Shown: positions 8,540 through 17,524 of the stretch, piece after piece
How positions within the stretch are numbered: position 1 is the first letter of the stretch
Layout of the letters: each line of letters starts with the position of its first letter
DNA from: an uncultured Clostridia bacterium
GTDB taxonomy: Bacteria > Bacillota > Clostridia > UBA1381
DNA length: 64,000 bases
Direction of reading: 5' to 3'
NCBI GenBank assembly: GCA_934476675.1
Contig: CAKSOE010000002.1
Coordinates: forward strand, 62,001-126,000
The notes under the pieces: generated by a model
Told to the model about the DNA's origin: nothing
Databases searched by the model: none
What the model saw: the letters and a program-made list of their open reading frames with translations, nothing else
Position numbers and translations under genes: made by a program

Positions 8540-10432
8540 ATGATGAGAAATTTTAAGGCTTTAAAATATATCAGAAAAATTTTGCCCCTTATACTGATTT
8601 TGTGTGTTCTGTTAACGGCGGTAATACATTTTAAATTAAAAGCGTCCGATACATTCGTTGCTTCGGAGGTGATTCATTATAATGATGAACAGGCAGAAAA
8701 AGGAAAAACACCTACCGGGGATAAGCTGGACGTAAACGAAATCAAATCCTCGGCGGTGCTGTCTAAGGTTGTGGAAAGAATGGGACTTACGGGAACGTAT
8801 TCCGTGGACAACCTTATTTCAAGAATTGACATCACACCGCTGCCGGATCAGGACAAGGTTGCGCAGAAAGAAGCCAAGCTTGAAGACGGCGAGGAGTATG
8901 TTTACGAGCCGAGCACATATATTGTGTCGTTTACCGCAACAAGCGGGGAGAGGGAAGATTTTGCAAGAGCAATTCTTGACGAAACCTTAGATGTGTATTT
9001 TTCGGAATACAGTCAGAAGTATGTAAATGTTGCCCCTGCGAGCAATGTCCTCGAAAACCTGAATTTAAGCAATTACGATTACCTTGAAACAATGGAGCTG
9101 ATAGATTCGGGGATTGATGATACGGTAAAAGTTCTGAATCAAAGAATGGAAAAAAGTCCGTATTTCCGCTCGACCAAAACCGGAGAATCGTTCGTTGATT
9201 TATCTGACGAATTCAATTATATTCAGCAGATACGCGTATCATCGCTGTTTTCTAAGATATACAAATATCAGATAACAAAGAATAAATCAGTCCTTATTTC
9301 GGACTACATAACAAGGATTGACAATAACAATATATCGAACGCAAAAGAAGACAGCATTATAGGCGATATTGTTACGGTAATCAATGAGTATGTAAACAAA
9401 ATGAGAGAGTCGGGAAATACCAATATTACTCATGAATACATTCTCGATGATCTGCATGAGAGAACGCTTACCGATGCGAACGGAAAAAAAATACCTGCCG
9501 AAAACGCTACCGATTCGGGAGACCAGACGGTAACATATGATGAGCTTATATACGGCTGGCGCGACCATAACGAAACAAAGGAACATTCAATAATAGATTC
9601 TGCGTACAGTCAGTACATACTTGATACGTTCAGCAAATGTACGGGCGCTTGTGCGGCAAACGAGTGCGCTGCTTCGGACAAGACCTGTTCGGAGCTGAAT
9701 AACGAATACTATCCGCAGATAAAAGAAGAAGTCGACGCCGAAATGAAATTACTTGTTGAGGACCTGACAAAGCTTTACAACGCAACAATGGAAACAAACG
9801 ATGAATACAACGAATATCTCGGCGCAAGCTATATTTCGGTGCTGTCGTCATCGTCGGTAAAGGAAAGCATAAATGTAAAACTGTATACATTTATTGCGTT
9901 TTTCTTCCTGATAGTGCTGTGCTTCGGCGGAGCGTTTGTTTTGGGAAGAATCGTCGATATTGTAAATTACATTTTCTATACCGATCATATGACCGGATTG
10001 GGAAACCGTGCATACTTTGACAAATACTTAAAATCAATGGATAAAAAGCTGCTCGATAACGGCGTTGTTTACTGCATGGTTGATATAGCAAACCTTGTTG
10101 AGATAAATTCGGAGTACACGCGTCAGACGGGCGATGAGATTATCAAGCTGTTTATGCGGCTTTTGAAAGAGACGTTCGGCAAATCGGAAGCGGAGTTTAT
10201 TTACAACGGTAACGGCAGCTTTGTAATTCTTGTAAACAATTCCGATTATATAACCGTTGAGGATATAATTAATCTCTTTAAACTGCGGCTGGACGAAAGA
10301 GAGGATTACAAGGATATAAGTATTGAATTTAATATCGGCATAGCGGAAACTTTCAGCGAGAACCAAACGGCAAGAAAACTTCTTGCAGATACGATAAAAA
10401 GCAAAAAACACTACGTTTCCGAGAAACAGTAA
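8540..10432 (+). CDS. Wzz-like protein fused to a degenerate GGDEF domain
   Basis: This 630-residue protein has a first helix at about 15-32, a Wzz-like extracytoplasmic part (VASEVIHYND, then DKLDVNEIKSSAVLSKVVER), a second helix at about 450-472 and a C-terminal cytoplasmic GGDEF-type domain from 480. TDHMTGLGNR (481-490) and VDIANLVEIN match the diguanylate cyclase fold, but the signature is GNGSF (557-561) and no RxxD inhibitory site precedes it, so cyclase activity is unlikely. Four cysteines (367, 371, 376, 383) cluster in the outer domain. The arrangement suggests a co-polymerase that senses a nucleotide or binds a signalling partner from inside the cell. Either ATG 8540 or 8543 may be used. 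Confidence 0.78.
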   Translation: MMRNFKALKYIRKILPLILILCVLLTAVIHFKLKASDTFVASEVIHYNDEQAEKGKTPTGDKLDVNEIKSSAVLSKVVERMGLTGTYSVDNLISRIDITPLPDQDKVAQKEAKLEDGEEYVYEPSTYIVSFTATSGEREDFARAILDETLDVYFSEYSQKYVNVAPASNVLENLNLSNYDYLETMELIDSGIDDTVKVLNQRMEKSPYFRSTKTGESFVDLSDEFNYIQQIRVSSLFSKIYKYQITKNKSVLISDYITRIDNNNISNAKEDSIIGDIVTVINEYVNKMRESGNTNITHEYILDDLHERTLTDANGKKIPAENATDSGDQTVTYDELIYGWRDHNETKEHSIIDSAYSQYILDTFSKCTGACAANECAASDKTCSELNNEYYPQIKEEVDAEMKLLVEDLTKLYNATMETNDEYNEYLGASYISVLSSSSVKESINVKLYTFIAFFFLIVLCFGGAFVLGRIVDIVNYIFYTDHMTGLGNRAYFDKYLKSMDKKLLDNGVVYCMVDIANLVEINSEYTRQTGDEIIKLFMRLLKETFGKSEAEFIYNGNGSFVILVNNSDYITVEDIINLFKLRLDEREDYKDISIEFNIGIAETFSENQTARKLLADTIKSKKHYVSEKQ

Positions 10433-10449
10433 AAAAGGAGGGCAAAAAC

Positions 10450-11742
10450 ATGGAGAATAAAGCGGCAGAAGCGGTCAGGGCGTTTTACTTTATTGCCGTT
10501 GCGGTACTGATGTATTATTTTCTTACAGAAGTTATAGATTTTGGATTGTTCATTACATACCGCCATGTATTTGCCCTTGTAATTGCCGCTTCGGGAATAG
10601 TAAGCTTTTTGTATAAACCGGACATCGCGCGCGGTGCAGCGGCTGCCGAATCGGTTTTTGTGTATTGCCTGCCTATGCTTGTGACTATTGTGACGTCGCT
10701 TTTTATATGGTTTGTAAGACAGGTGGATGTGGCGGTTATTTCGAGAGGCTTATCGGGGACTTTTGTTTATAGTAATATGCTTTCGTTTACACTTGCCGCC
10801 GCCGCGTTTTTGTATATGTTCGGCGAAAAGGGGATATGGTATAATCTAACGGCGATTCTTATAGCAAATATATTAATGATTTTAACTATTATGGTGCAGT
10901 ACGGCATGGGAAACTATTTTTCCGAGCTTGCAACGCTTATAAGAACCTTTGCGGAAGAAACGGGTGAAATAATCGTTAAGGCGGAGGTGCATGAGCTGGC
11001 GTTTTGTATAGGCGCATACTTAATTTATATGATATTAAAACCAAAGAAAGGAATACCTTATCTGATTTTATTTATTTTGGCGGTGTTCTGCTTTCTTTCG
11101 GCATTTAAAAGAATTGCAATGTTAGCGATAGTAATTTCGCTGTTTTTCGGCGGTATTTTAAAGCTTATAGCGTTATACAAACAAAAAGCGGCACAGAAAG
11201 CTGCGGAATTTTTTTGTATAATAACGATTTTGATGTTGATCGGATATATAGCTCTTATAAATATGGACGCCTTTGAAATTTTGGAAAGAATGGGCATTGA
11301 TACAAGCGGACGTGTGGGCATTTATAATGCGGTGGATAAGTATTATACCTTTTCACCGGAATTTCTCGGCAATGGAATAGGCTTTCTTACATATCAGCTC
11401 AATACAAATACTCATTTGGGTGTTGCAGCGGTGCATAATGACTTTTTGCAGTATTTTATCGATCTGGGATTCTGGGGATATATTATATGGCTCATATCAA
11501 TGACCTATATACGAGTTCTGTATTTCGGCAAAAACGGCAAAACGGAAAATTCAATTGTTGCGTTTTCGCTTATCGTTTATCTGATTGTAGTATCAATGAC
11601 CGATAATACCATGAATTATCCGCTTGTTACGCTGGTTATAGCAATTCTTATGATGGGACATGGATTTGACGAAAAAGTGCGTGATACGGAAATGAAAATA
11701 TTCGGTTATGTATCGGAGAGAAACAGGACGGTGAGTGACTGA
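10450..11742 (+). CDS. O-antigen ligase/polymerase-like membrane protein (Wzy)
   Basis: The 430-residue protein is highly hydrophobic with 10-12 membrane helices. The C-terminal outer loop with GIDTSGRVGIYN and later HNDFLQYFIDLGFWG is characteristic of the Wzy_C/O-antigen ligase family, where the His in the HNxFL-like motif is important. As it follows two Wzz-like genes, it most likely polymerises repeat units delivered by the flippase. The ribosome site AAGGAGGG is strong. Polymerase and ligase roles cannot be told apart from sequence. Confidence 0.85.
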   Translation: MENKAAEAVRAFYFIAVAVLMYYFLTEVIDFGLFITYRHVFALVIAASGIVSFLYKPDIARGAAAAESVFVYCLPMLVTIVTSLFIWFVRQVDVAVISRGLSGTFVYSNMLSFTLAAAAFLYMFGEKGIWYNLTAILIANILMILTIMVQYGMGNYFSELATLIRTFAEETGEIIVKAEVHELAFCIGAYLIYMILKPKKGIPYLILFILAVFCFLSAFKRIAMLAIVISLFFGGILKLIALYKQKAAQKAAEFFCIITILMLIGYIALINMDAFEILERMGIDTSGRVGIYNAVDKYYTFSPEFLGNGIGFLTYQLNTNTHLGVAAVHNDFLQYFIDLGFWGYIIWLISMTYIRVLYFGKNGKTENSIVAFSLIVYLIVVSMTDNTMNYPLVTLVIAILMMGHGFDEKVRDTEMKIFGYVSERNRTVSD

Positions 11743-11743
11743 T

Positions 11744-12955
11744 ATGAAAATTTTAATGGTTAATAAGTTTCTTTATCCGCGCGGCGGTTCGGAGAGTTAT
11801 ATGCTGAAACTGGGAGAATATTTGCAGGCGGCAGGTCATGAGGTGGAATACTTCGGAATGTTTGATGAGAAAAATACAGTAGGCAATTCATTGAATCTGT
11901 ATACTCAGAACATGGATTTTCATTCAAATTCAATCGAACGAGCGCTGTATCCGTTTAAAATAATATATTCGGCGGAGGCAAAAAGGAAAATAGGCAGAGT
12001 GCTTGACAGCTTTAAGCCGGATATTGTGCATATGAACAATATAAATTTTCAGCTTACTCCGTCAATAATATATGCGGTTAAAAAAAGAAAAATTCCGCTT
12101 GTACAGACAGTGCATGATTATCAGATGATATGTCCGGACCATTTAATGTACAATTTCACAGAGGATAAGCCTTGTTCAAGGTGTGTGCACGGCAGCAAGC
12201 TGAATTGCTTAAAGTACAAGTGTATTCATAATTCGCGGATAAAAAGCCTTCTGGGCGTGATTGAAGCATGGCTGTATTCGGCGCTTAAAACTTATCGCAA
12301 GGTGGATTTGTTTATATGTCCGAGCCGTTTCCTTGAAAAAAAGCTGACCGATGCGGACAGCAGCTATAACGGGCGTACATATACTATACATAATTTTATA
12401 AACAAGCCGAAATATGTTAATAAAGAATATGAGCAGTATATTGTATTTGTCGGAAGATTTTCAAAGGAAAAGGGCGTTGAGCTTTTATCAAAGGCGGCAA
12501 AGCTTTTAAGGGAGTATAAGTTTGTTGCGGTCGGGAGCGGACCGGATGAAGCAGAGCTTTATAATACGGAAAATGTTACGCTTACGGGATTTCTTACGGG
12601 AGATGAACTGTCTAAGGTAATGTCAAAGGCAAAGGCCTTGATTGCACCGTCGATTTGCTATGAGAACTGTCCGCTGTCCATTCTTGAAGCACATTCAATG
12701 GGCGTTCCGGTTATAACGATGAACAGCGGAGGAATGGCGGAACTTGTAGAAGACGGTGTGACAGGTACGCTTATCAATCAGCCGACGCCGGAGGGGGTTG
12801 CCGATGCCGTAAGAAAAACCATGGAGGATGAAGAACATTATAAAATGCTCAGAGAAAACTGCAAAAATCAGGAAAATATACTTTTCGTGGATAAGTATTG
12901 CGATATATTAATCAACAAATATAATGAAATTATTGCGAGGGGGCAAAAAGGGTGA
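11744..12955 (+). CDS. GT4 family glycosyltransferase
   Basis: A 403-residue GT-B enzyme. MKILMVNKFLYPRGGSESY at the N-terminus and CYENCPLSILEAHSMGVPV in the donor domain are typical of group 1 transferases. A cysteine-rich stretch around residues 142-162 (PCSRCVHGSKLNCLKYKC) is a known feature of one GT4 subgroup and may bind a metal. ATG 11744 overlaps the stop of the polymerase gene by no base but follows it by one; GTG 11735 is less likely because it would precede the conserved start by three residues. The sugar is unknown. Confidence 0.87.
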   Translation: MKILMVNKFLYPRGGSESYMLKLGEYLQAAGHEVEYFGMFDEKNTVGNSLNLYTQNMDFHSNSIERALYPFKIIYSAEAKRKIGRVLDSFKPDIVHMNNINFQLTPSIIYAVKKRKIPLVQTVHDYQMICPDHLMYNFTEDKPCSRCVHGSKLNCLKYKCIHNSRIKSLLGVIEAWLYSALKTYRKVDLFICPSRFLEKKLTDADSSYNGRTYTIHNFINKPKYVNKEYEQYIVFVGRFSKEKGVELLSKAAKLLREYKFVAVGSGPDEAELYNTENVTLTGFLTGDELSKVMSKAKALIAPSICYENCPLSILEAHSMGVPVITMNSGGMAELVEDGVTGTLINQPTPEGVADAVRKTMEDEEHYKMLRENCKNQENILFVDKYCDILINKYNEIIARGQKG

Positions 12956-14010
12956 AAAAACCTAAGGTCAGCATTATTGTTCCTGTGTACAAAACAGAAA
13001 AATATCTTGCAAGATGTCTGAAATCTTTGCAGGAACAAACTCTGACGGAGATTGAGATAATACTTGTGGACGACGGTTCGCCGGATAATTGTCCGGAGCT
13101 GTGCGATAAGGCAGCCGCCGAGGACAAACGCATAAAGGTTGTGCATAAAACCAATGCCGGCGCAGGCATGGCGAGAAATTCGGGAATAGATAACGCCGAC
13201 GGTGAGTATATCGGCTTTGTGGATTCCGATGATTATGTGAAAAAAAATATGTTTGAAGAACTGTACAATGCGGCAGAAAAATACAAGGCACAGCTTGTAA
13301 TATCGGGAATGTGCTTTGTCGGAGGAAATGTATTTAAGAATAGCGGAGGATATACGGAAAACGTGTATTTTAAGGACTATACGCTGTTTGAAACACAGGA
13401 GGATATAAAGCAGCTGCTTTTGGGAACGACAGGGGCGCTGCCGCACGAACCGCAGGACAGCCGCTACGGAACAAGTGTGTGGAAAAATTTGTATAAGAAA
13501 GATGTAATAGAAAAGAATAATATCCGTTTTCTGTCAGAGAGAAAAATTTTATCCGAGGATCTGCTTTTTGTAATGGATTATATAAGGAATACGGAAAGAG
13601 CGGTCGGAGTACCGGCAGCGTACTATTATTATTGCAGAAACGATGAGTCTTTGTCAAAAGCTTATGACGCAGATCGTATGGGAAGCTTTGCGGTATTCTT
13701 AAATGAGCTTGAAAATCGTCTGAAAGTAAGTATGCCGCGGACGGAGTATAAAATTTATTTTGACAGAATGGCACAGGCATACGTCAGAGTGTGGTGCTCG
13801 CAGGTAATAATGTATGCGCAGGAAAACGGCGAAACATATTTAGAGTTAAGAAAAAAATTAAAGGATATATGCACAAAAAAAGAAATTGCAATATCTCTTA
13901 AAGATTACCCGTGGTATAAGCTGCCGCCCAAACAGGCGATATTTGCGTTTTTTGTAAAACACAGACTGTATTTTATGCAAAAGCTGGCTGTAACAATGCG
14001 CAGCAGATAA
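12952..14010 (+). CDS. GT2 family glycosyltransferase
   Basis: The 352-residue protein begins with KVSIIVPVYKTEKYLARCL and carries DDGSPDNCPELCD and GFVDSDDYV (the DXD-type site), the hallmarks of GT-A inverting family 2 transferases. It starts at GTG 12952, which overlaps the previous stop (GTGA), with a GAGGGGG ribosome site. The C-terminal half is variable, as is usual for acceptor-binding regions. It is one of three consecutive GT2 enzymes here. Confidence 0.9.
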   Translation: MKKPKVSIIVPVYKTEKYLARCLKSLQEQTLTEIEIILVDDGSPDNCPELCDKAAAEDKRIKVVHKTNAGAGMARNSGIDNADGEYIGFVDSDDYVKKNMFEELYNAAEKYKAQLVISGMCFVGGNVFKNSGGYTENVYFKDYTLFETQEDIKQLLLGTTGALPHEPQDSRYGTSVWKNLYKKDVIEKNNIRFLSERKILSEDLLFVMDYIRNTERAVGVPAAYYYYCRNDESLSKAYDADRMGSFAVFLNELENRLKVSMPRTEYKIYFDRMAQAYVRVWCSQVIMYAQENGETYLELRKKLKDICTKKEIAISLKDYPWYKLPPKQAIFAFFVKHRLYFMQKLAVTMRSR

Positions 14011-14025
14011 AAAAGGAGACGGATG

Positions 14026-15033
14026 ATGTTTTTTTCGGTAATAGTTCCGGTTTACAAGGTGGAAAAATATTTGGTTCGCTGTATAGAGAGCGTGCTCAAA
14101 CAGAGCTTTGAGGATTTTGAACTTATTTTAGTAGATGACGGCTCTCCCGACAGATGTCCCGAAATATGCGACGAATATATGACGCATGACAGTAGGATAA
14201 GGGTAATACATAAAGAAAACGGCGGACTGGTAAGTGCAAGACAGGCAGGAATAAAAACAGCCGCAGGCGAATATGTGTTTAATCTTGACTCGGACGACGC
14301 AATTACGCCCGACGCGCTTTCGAGCGCATATGAAATAATTATGAACACATCTGCGGATATTGTATCGTTTTCGTACAGATACGGCAGCGAGATAAAAGAT
14401 GATGTTGTAAAAGAGGGTCTTTATGATAAAGAGGGCATTGAAAAAAACATTTTCCCCAAAATGCTGTCCGATGAAAATATGCGGCATTTGTTTTATTTCT
14501 TAGCGGGAAAGGCTGTAAAAAGAAGTATTATTGCCGGGCCGCAGCTTAGTGTTGATACGGAGATTTCAATGGGTGAGGATATATGCTGTGCTGTGCCGTG
14601 CTATCTTCGGGCAGAAAGAATTTATATGAGCCGAAAGGCAGTATATTTGTATACTGTAAGAAATGATTCTATGACGACAAGCTTTGCGCCCGAACATATT
14701 GTTCGGGCGGGAACGGTGGTTAAGTATCTTAAAAGCATCGATGCTGCAAAATGTAAGGATTTTGACGAGCAGATTTCACGCTATTTCTGTTATATGTGCT
14801 TTGCTATACTTGCTGCGGCGGCAGAGGGAAAGAATTTTGATAAATTAAAGGAAACAAAAAAGCTTATATTAAATTCCGAATACAGGACAGAGATTAAAAA
14901 AGCGCAATTTTCGCATATAACATTAAAGAGCCGTATAAGTATATTTTTAATCAAAAAGAATTGTATCGGAACGGCATTTTTGTTTTTATACTTATGTAAA
15001 TGTATAAAACGCATTTTGGGAAAGAAAGGGTGA
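14026..15033 (+). CDS. GT2 family glycosyltransferase
   Basis: About 335 residues. FFSVIVPVYKVEKYLVRCI, DDGSPDRCPEICD and FNLDSDDAIT show a GT-A family 2 enzyme. Two adjacent ATGs occur at 14023 and 14026; the second is better spaced from AAGGAGA. It is close in type to the preceding gene (same DGSPD-CPE-CD pattern), which suggests the two arose by duplication. Its sugar specificity is not known. Confidence 0.9.
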   Translation: MFFSVIVPVYKVEKYLVRCIESVLKQSFEDFELILVDDGSPDRCPEICDEYMTHDSRIRVIHKENGGLVSARQAGIKTAAGEYVFNLDSDDAITPDALSSAYEIIMNTSADIVSFSYRYGSEIKDDVVKEGLYDKEGIEKNIFPKMLSDENMRHLFYFLAGKAVKRSIIAGPQLSVDTEISMGEDICCAVPCYLRAERIYMSRKAVYLYTVRNDSMTTSFAPEHIVRAGTVVKYLKSIDAAKCKDFDEQISRYFCYMCFAILAAAAEGKNFDKLKETKKLILNSEYRTEIKKAQFSHITLKSRISIFLIKKNCIGTAFLFLYLCKCIKRILGKKG

Positions 15034-16112
15034 AAGGATTGAAAATTCCTGAAATATCAGTGATAATGAGCGTGTACAACGGTGAAACATATTTGGAGGA
15101 AGCAATAAACAGCGTCTGTAATCAGACCTTTACGGATTGGGAGCTGATTGTAATTAACGATTGTTCCACCGATAAAACCGCTGAAATCCTTGACAAATAC
15201 GCAAAAGCGGATAAGCGTATCAGAGTGTATGAAAATGAAGCAAATCTGAAGCTTCCGTCATCGCTTAATAAAGCGGCGGCTTTTGCAGAGGGGAAATATA
15301 TTGCAAGGATGGATGCGGACGATATATGTCTGCCGGACAGACTGGAAAAGCAATATAGGTTTATGGAGGATAATCCCGATACTGCGCTGTCGTCATGCCG
15401 GTTTATGACGCTGAAAAACGGTGTCATTTCTTCCGGCGGCGGAGGCGGAAGATGTGATTTTGAGGCAATAAAGGCGCTTTTATTGTTTACAAACCCTATT
15501 CTGCACCCGGGAGTTATTGCAAAAAGCGAAGTGATAAAAAGACTTGGCTATAATACGGCTTTGACCTGTACGGAGGATTTGGAGCTTTGGACGAGAATTG
15601 CGGGAGAGGATTTGAAAATGCAGATACAAAGAGAATATCTGCTGCTGTACAGAATCCATGATAAGCAAATAACGGGCACAACTCTTGAACGTCAGCGCAA
15701 GGAGGTTGTTGAGATAGAGCGAAAATACTATTCAAAGCTTCTTGAAACAATGAGCATGGAACAGGAGAAATTTTATATAGACGGAATATATTTTAAAGGT
15801 AAGGCTGATATGGATAAATTTATCGGATTTTACCGCCGGGTAAAATCCATAAATAAGCTGACACAAAAAATTAATGATGATGCCCTTGATTATGCGGCAT
15901 TGGAGATGATAGCGGAATATAAAAGGCAGGGAATGTCAAAACCGAAAATTATAAAAGGAATGATGTGCTTTAAAATGTCGTTTTTACTGCCGGAGCTTTT
16001 TAGAAGAAAACGGGGTGCACGCGATGACGGCAGACGCTGCATAAAAGCTGCGGAGAAAATCGGTTTAAAGCAAATCGGGAAAAACATTGAATTTCCGTCT
16101 TTTTCAAAATAA
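15030..16112 (+). CDS. GT2 family glycosyltransferase
   Basis: About 360 residues. PEISVIMSVYNGETYLEEAI, NDCSTDKTAEIL and RMDADDICLPDRL identify a family 2 GT-A enzyme, different in detail from the two before it. I prefer GTG 15030, which overlaps the upstream stop in the same GTGA manner as the gene at 12952 and has GGGAAAG upstream; TTG 15039 is too close to its own Shine-Dalgarno. It probably adds another sugar of the repeat unit. Confidence 0.88.
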   Translation: MKGLKIPEISVIMSVYNGETYLEEAINSVCNQTFTDWELIVINDCSTDKTAEILDKYAKADKRIRVYENEANLKLPSSLNKAAAFAEGKYIARMDADDICLPDRLEKQYRFMEDNPDTALSSCRFMTLKNGVISSGGGGGRCDFEAIKALLLFTNPILHPGVIAKSEVIKRLGYNTALTCTEDLELWTRIAGEDLKMQIQREYLLLYRIHDKQITGTTLERQRKEVVEIERKYYSKLLETMSMEQEKFYIDGIYFKGKADMDKFIGFYRRVKSINKLTQKINDDALDYAALEMIAEYKRQGMSKPKIIKGMMCFKMSFLLPELFRRKRGARDDGRRCIKAAEKIGLKQIGKNIEFPSFSK

Positions 16113-16131
16113 GGATAGAGGTGAGGCGAAA

Positions 16132-17511
16132 ATGAGAATATTTGAATACCCATATATAATTATAACGTTATTGGTGTTTTTCTTTGTGATTTTCTGTATA
16201 ATAAGTATATATTTTGCACTCAGAGGAATCAAGGAAACAAAAGGAACAGAGCAGATAGGCTTTTCAAACATAAGCAGGCTGGAGGGAATATTCGGGAAAT
16301 TATGCAGACTTCGTACAAACCGAAGCGTGGTCTATATCAGCGTGTCGCTCGAAAATGCGCGCAGCTTATATTCGGATTCAAAGGCGTGGCGTATATATTC
16401 CGAGATTAAGCCTGTTATACTGAAAAATTTTGTTTCGGAGGAAAACAGCGCCGCAGCGGTATATGACCAGCAGAATTTTATTGCGCTTAATACGCACAGC
16501 GTTGAATTAAATGTAAATATGATTGAAAAATGCAGCGAGGAAATAAATCAGCTGTTGTTAAAATTCAATGCGGTGAATGTTGCAGATATAAGATTCGGAT
16601 TGTATTCGGCAGCGACTACAGAGGTGGATTTTGACGAAGCGATAAACAGGGCAAAGCAAGCTTGCATGATTGCGGAGAATAAGAACGCTTTGTATGTTGA
16701 ATGGAACAGGGACGGCGGTAAAACTCTTGAAAAAAGGATTGAAATAGAAAACAATATTAAAAATGAAATTGATAACAATAAGTTTTTCCTTGAATATCAG
16801 CCGGTAGTTGATGCAAAAACCAAGAAAATAGTCGGAACGGAGGTTCTGGCACGCCTTAATTCGCAGCAAAACGGTATAGTTGCGCCGGAAGGATTCTTAT
16901 CAGCACTTGATTCGGTGGGACTAAGCGGCAAATTTGACTACTACATTTTTGAAAAAAACTGCAAATGGGTATCGAATAATAAGGAACAGCGGGAAAAATA
17001 CGAATATGCAATAAATTTTTCTCGGACGACTCTTTGCGATCCGATGTTTGCCGAAAAAATAATTTCAATAATAAAAAAATATAATCTGAGGTATTCGTCT
17101 GTGGCGATAGAGGTTCTGGAGGATAAAGAAGTCGGAGACGATGCAAAAAAACAAATAATAATGAATTTATCCAAACTGCGCCAAAAGGGAATTTCCGTTT
17201 TGCTTGATGATTTCGGCGGAGGATATACTTCATTCGGAGATTTGCAGAATTTTCCTGTGAATATAGTAAAAATAGACCGTTCAATTACGCAAAATACGAA
17301 GACTGAAACAGGTTTTGTTATTTTCAGAAATATTGTTAAAACGGCAAAGGATATAGGATTAAAAACTATTTGCGAGGGAATAGAAACGGAGGAGCAGGAG
17401 CGCATAGCGACAGAAGCGGGCTGTGATATGCTCCAAGGTTTTTATTACTACCGTCCGATGCCTGTTGCCGGACTGGAACAGGCTTTCGGCAGAGACACCG
17501 ATAAATTATAA
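16132..17511 (+). CDS. Membrane EAL-domain protein with degenerate GGDEF
   Basis: The 459-residue protein has one N-terminal helix (about 7-30), a GGDEF-like module in which the signature is lost (YDQQNF in place of the loop), and a C-terminal EAL domain from about 215. The EAL motif reads EVL (237-239). The other expected catalytic positions look present: INFS, IEVLED, LDDFGGG (Asp 359/360), KIDRS, CEGIETEEQ and the QGFYYYRPMP end. It may therefore hydrolyse or bind cyclic di-GMP. The start at ATG 16132 follows GAGGTGAGG. Placed inside the polysaccharide locus, it is a likely regulator of synthesis, perhaps together with the Wzz-GGDEF protein. Activity is an inference. Confidence 0.85.
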   Translation: MRIFEYPYIIITLLVFFFVIFCIISIYFALRGIKETKGTEQIGFSNISRLEGIFGKLCRLRTNRSVVYISVSLENARSLYSDSKAWRIYSEIKPVILKNFVSEENSAAAVYDQQNFIALNTHSVELNVNMIEKCSEEINQLLLKFNAVNVADIRFGLYSAATTEVDFDEAINRAKQACMIAENKNALYVEWNRDGGKTLEKRIEIENNIKNEIDNNKFFLEYQPVVDAKTKKIVGTEVLARLNSQQNGIVAPEGFLSALDSVGLSGKFDYYIFEKNCKWVSNNKEQREKYEYAINFSRTTLCDPMFAEKIISIIKKYNLRYSSVAIEVLEDKEVGDDAKKQIIMNLSKLRQKGISVLLDDFGGGYTSFGDLQNFPVNIVKIDRSITQNTKTETGFVIFRNIVKTAKDIGLKTICEGIETEEQERIATEAGCDMLQGFYYYRPMPVAGLEQAFGRDTDKL

Positions 17512-17524
17512 GGAGGCGGTAAAA

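Noticed and set aside
10450..11742. Membrane protein as a transporter unrelated to the locus
   Set aside because: The outer loop and the HNDFLQ motif fit the Wzy/ligase family and the context is consistent.
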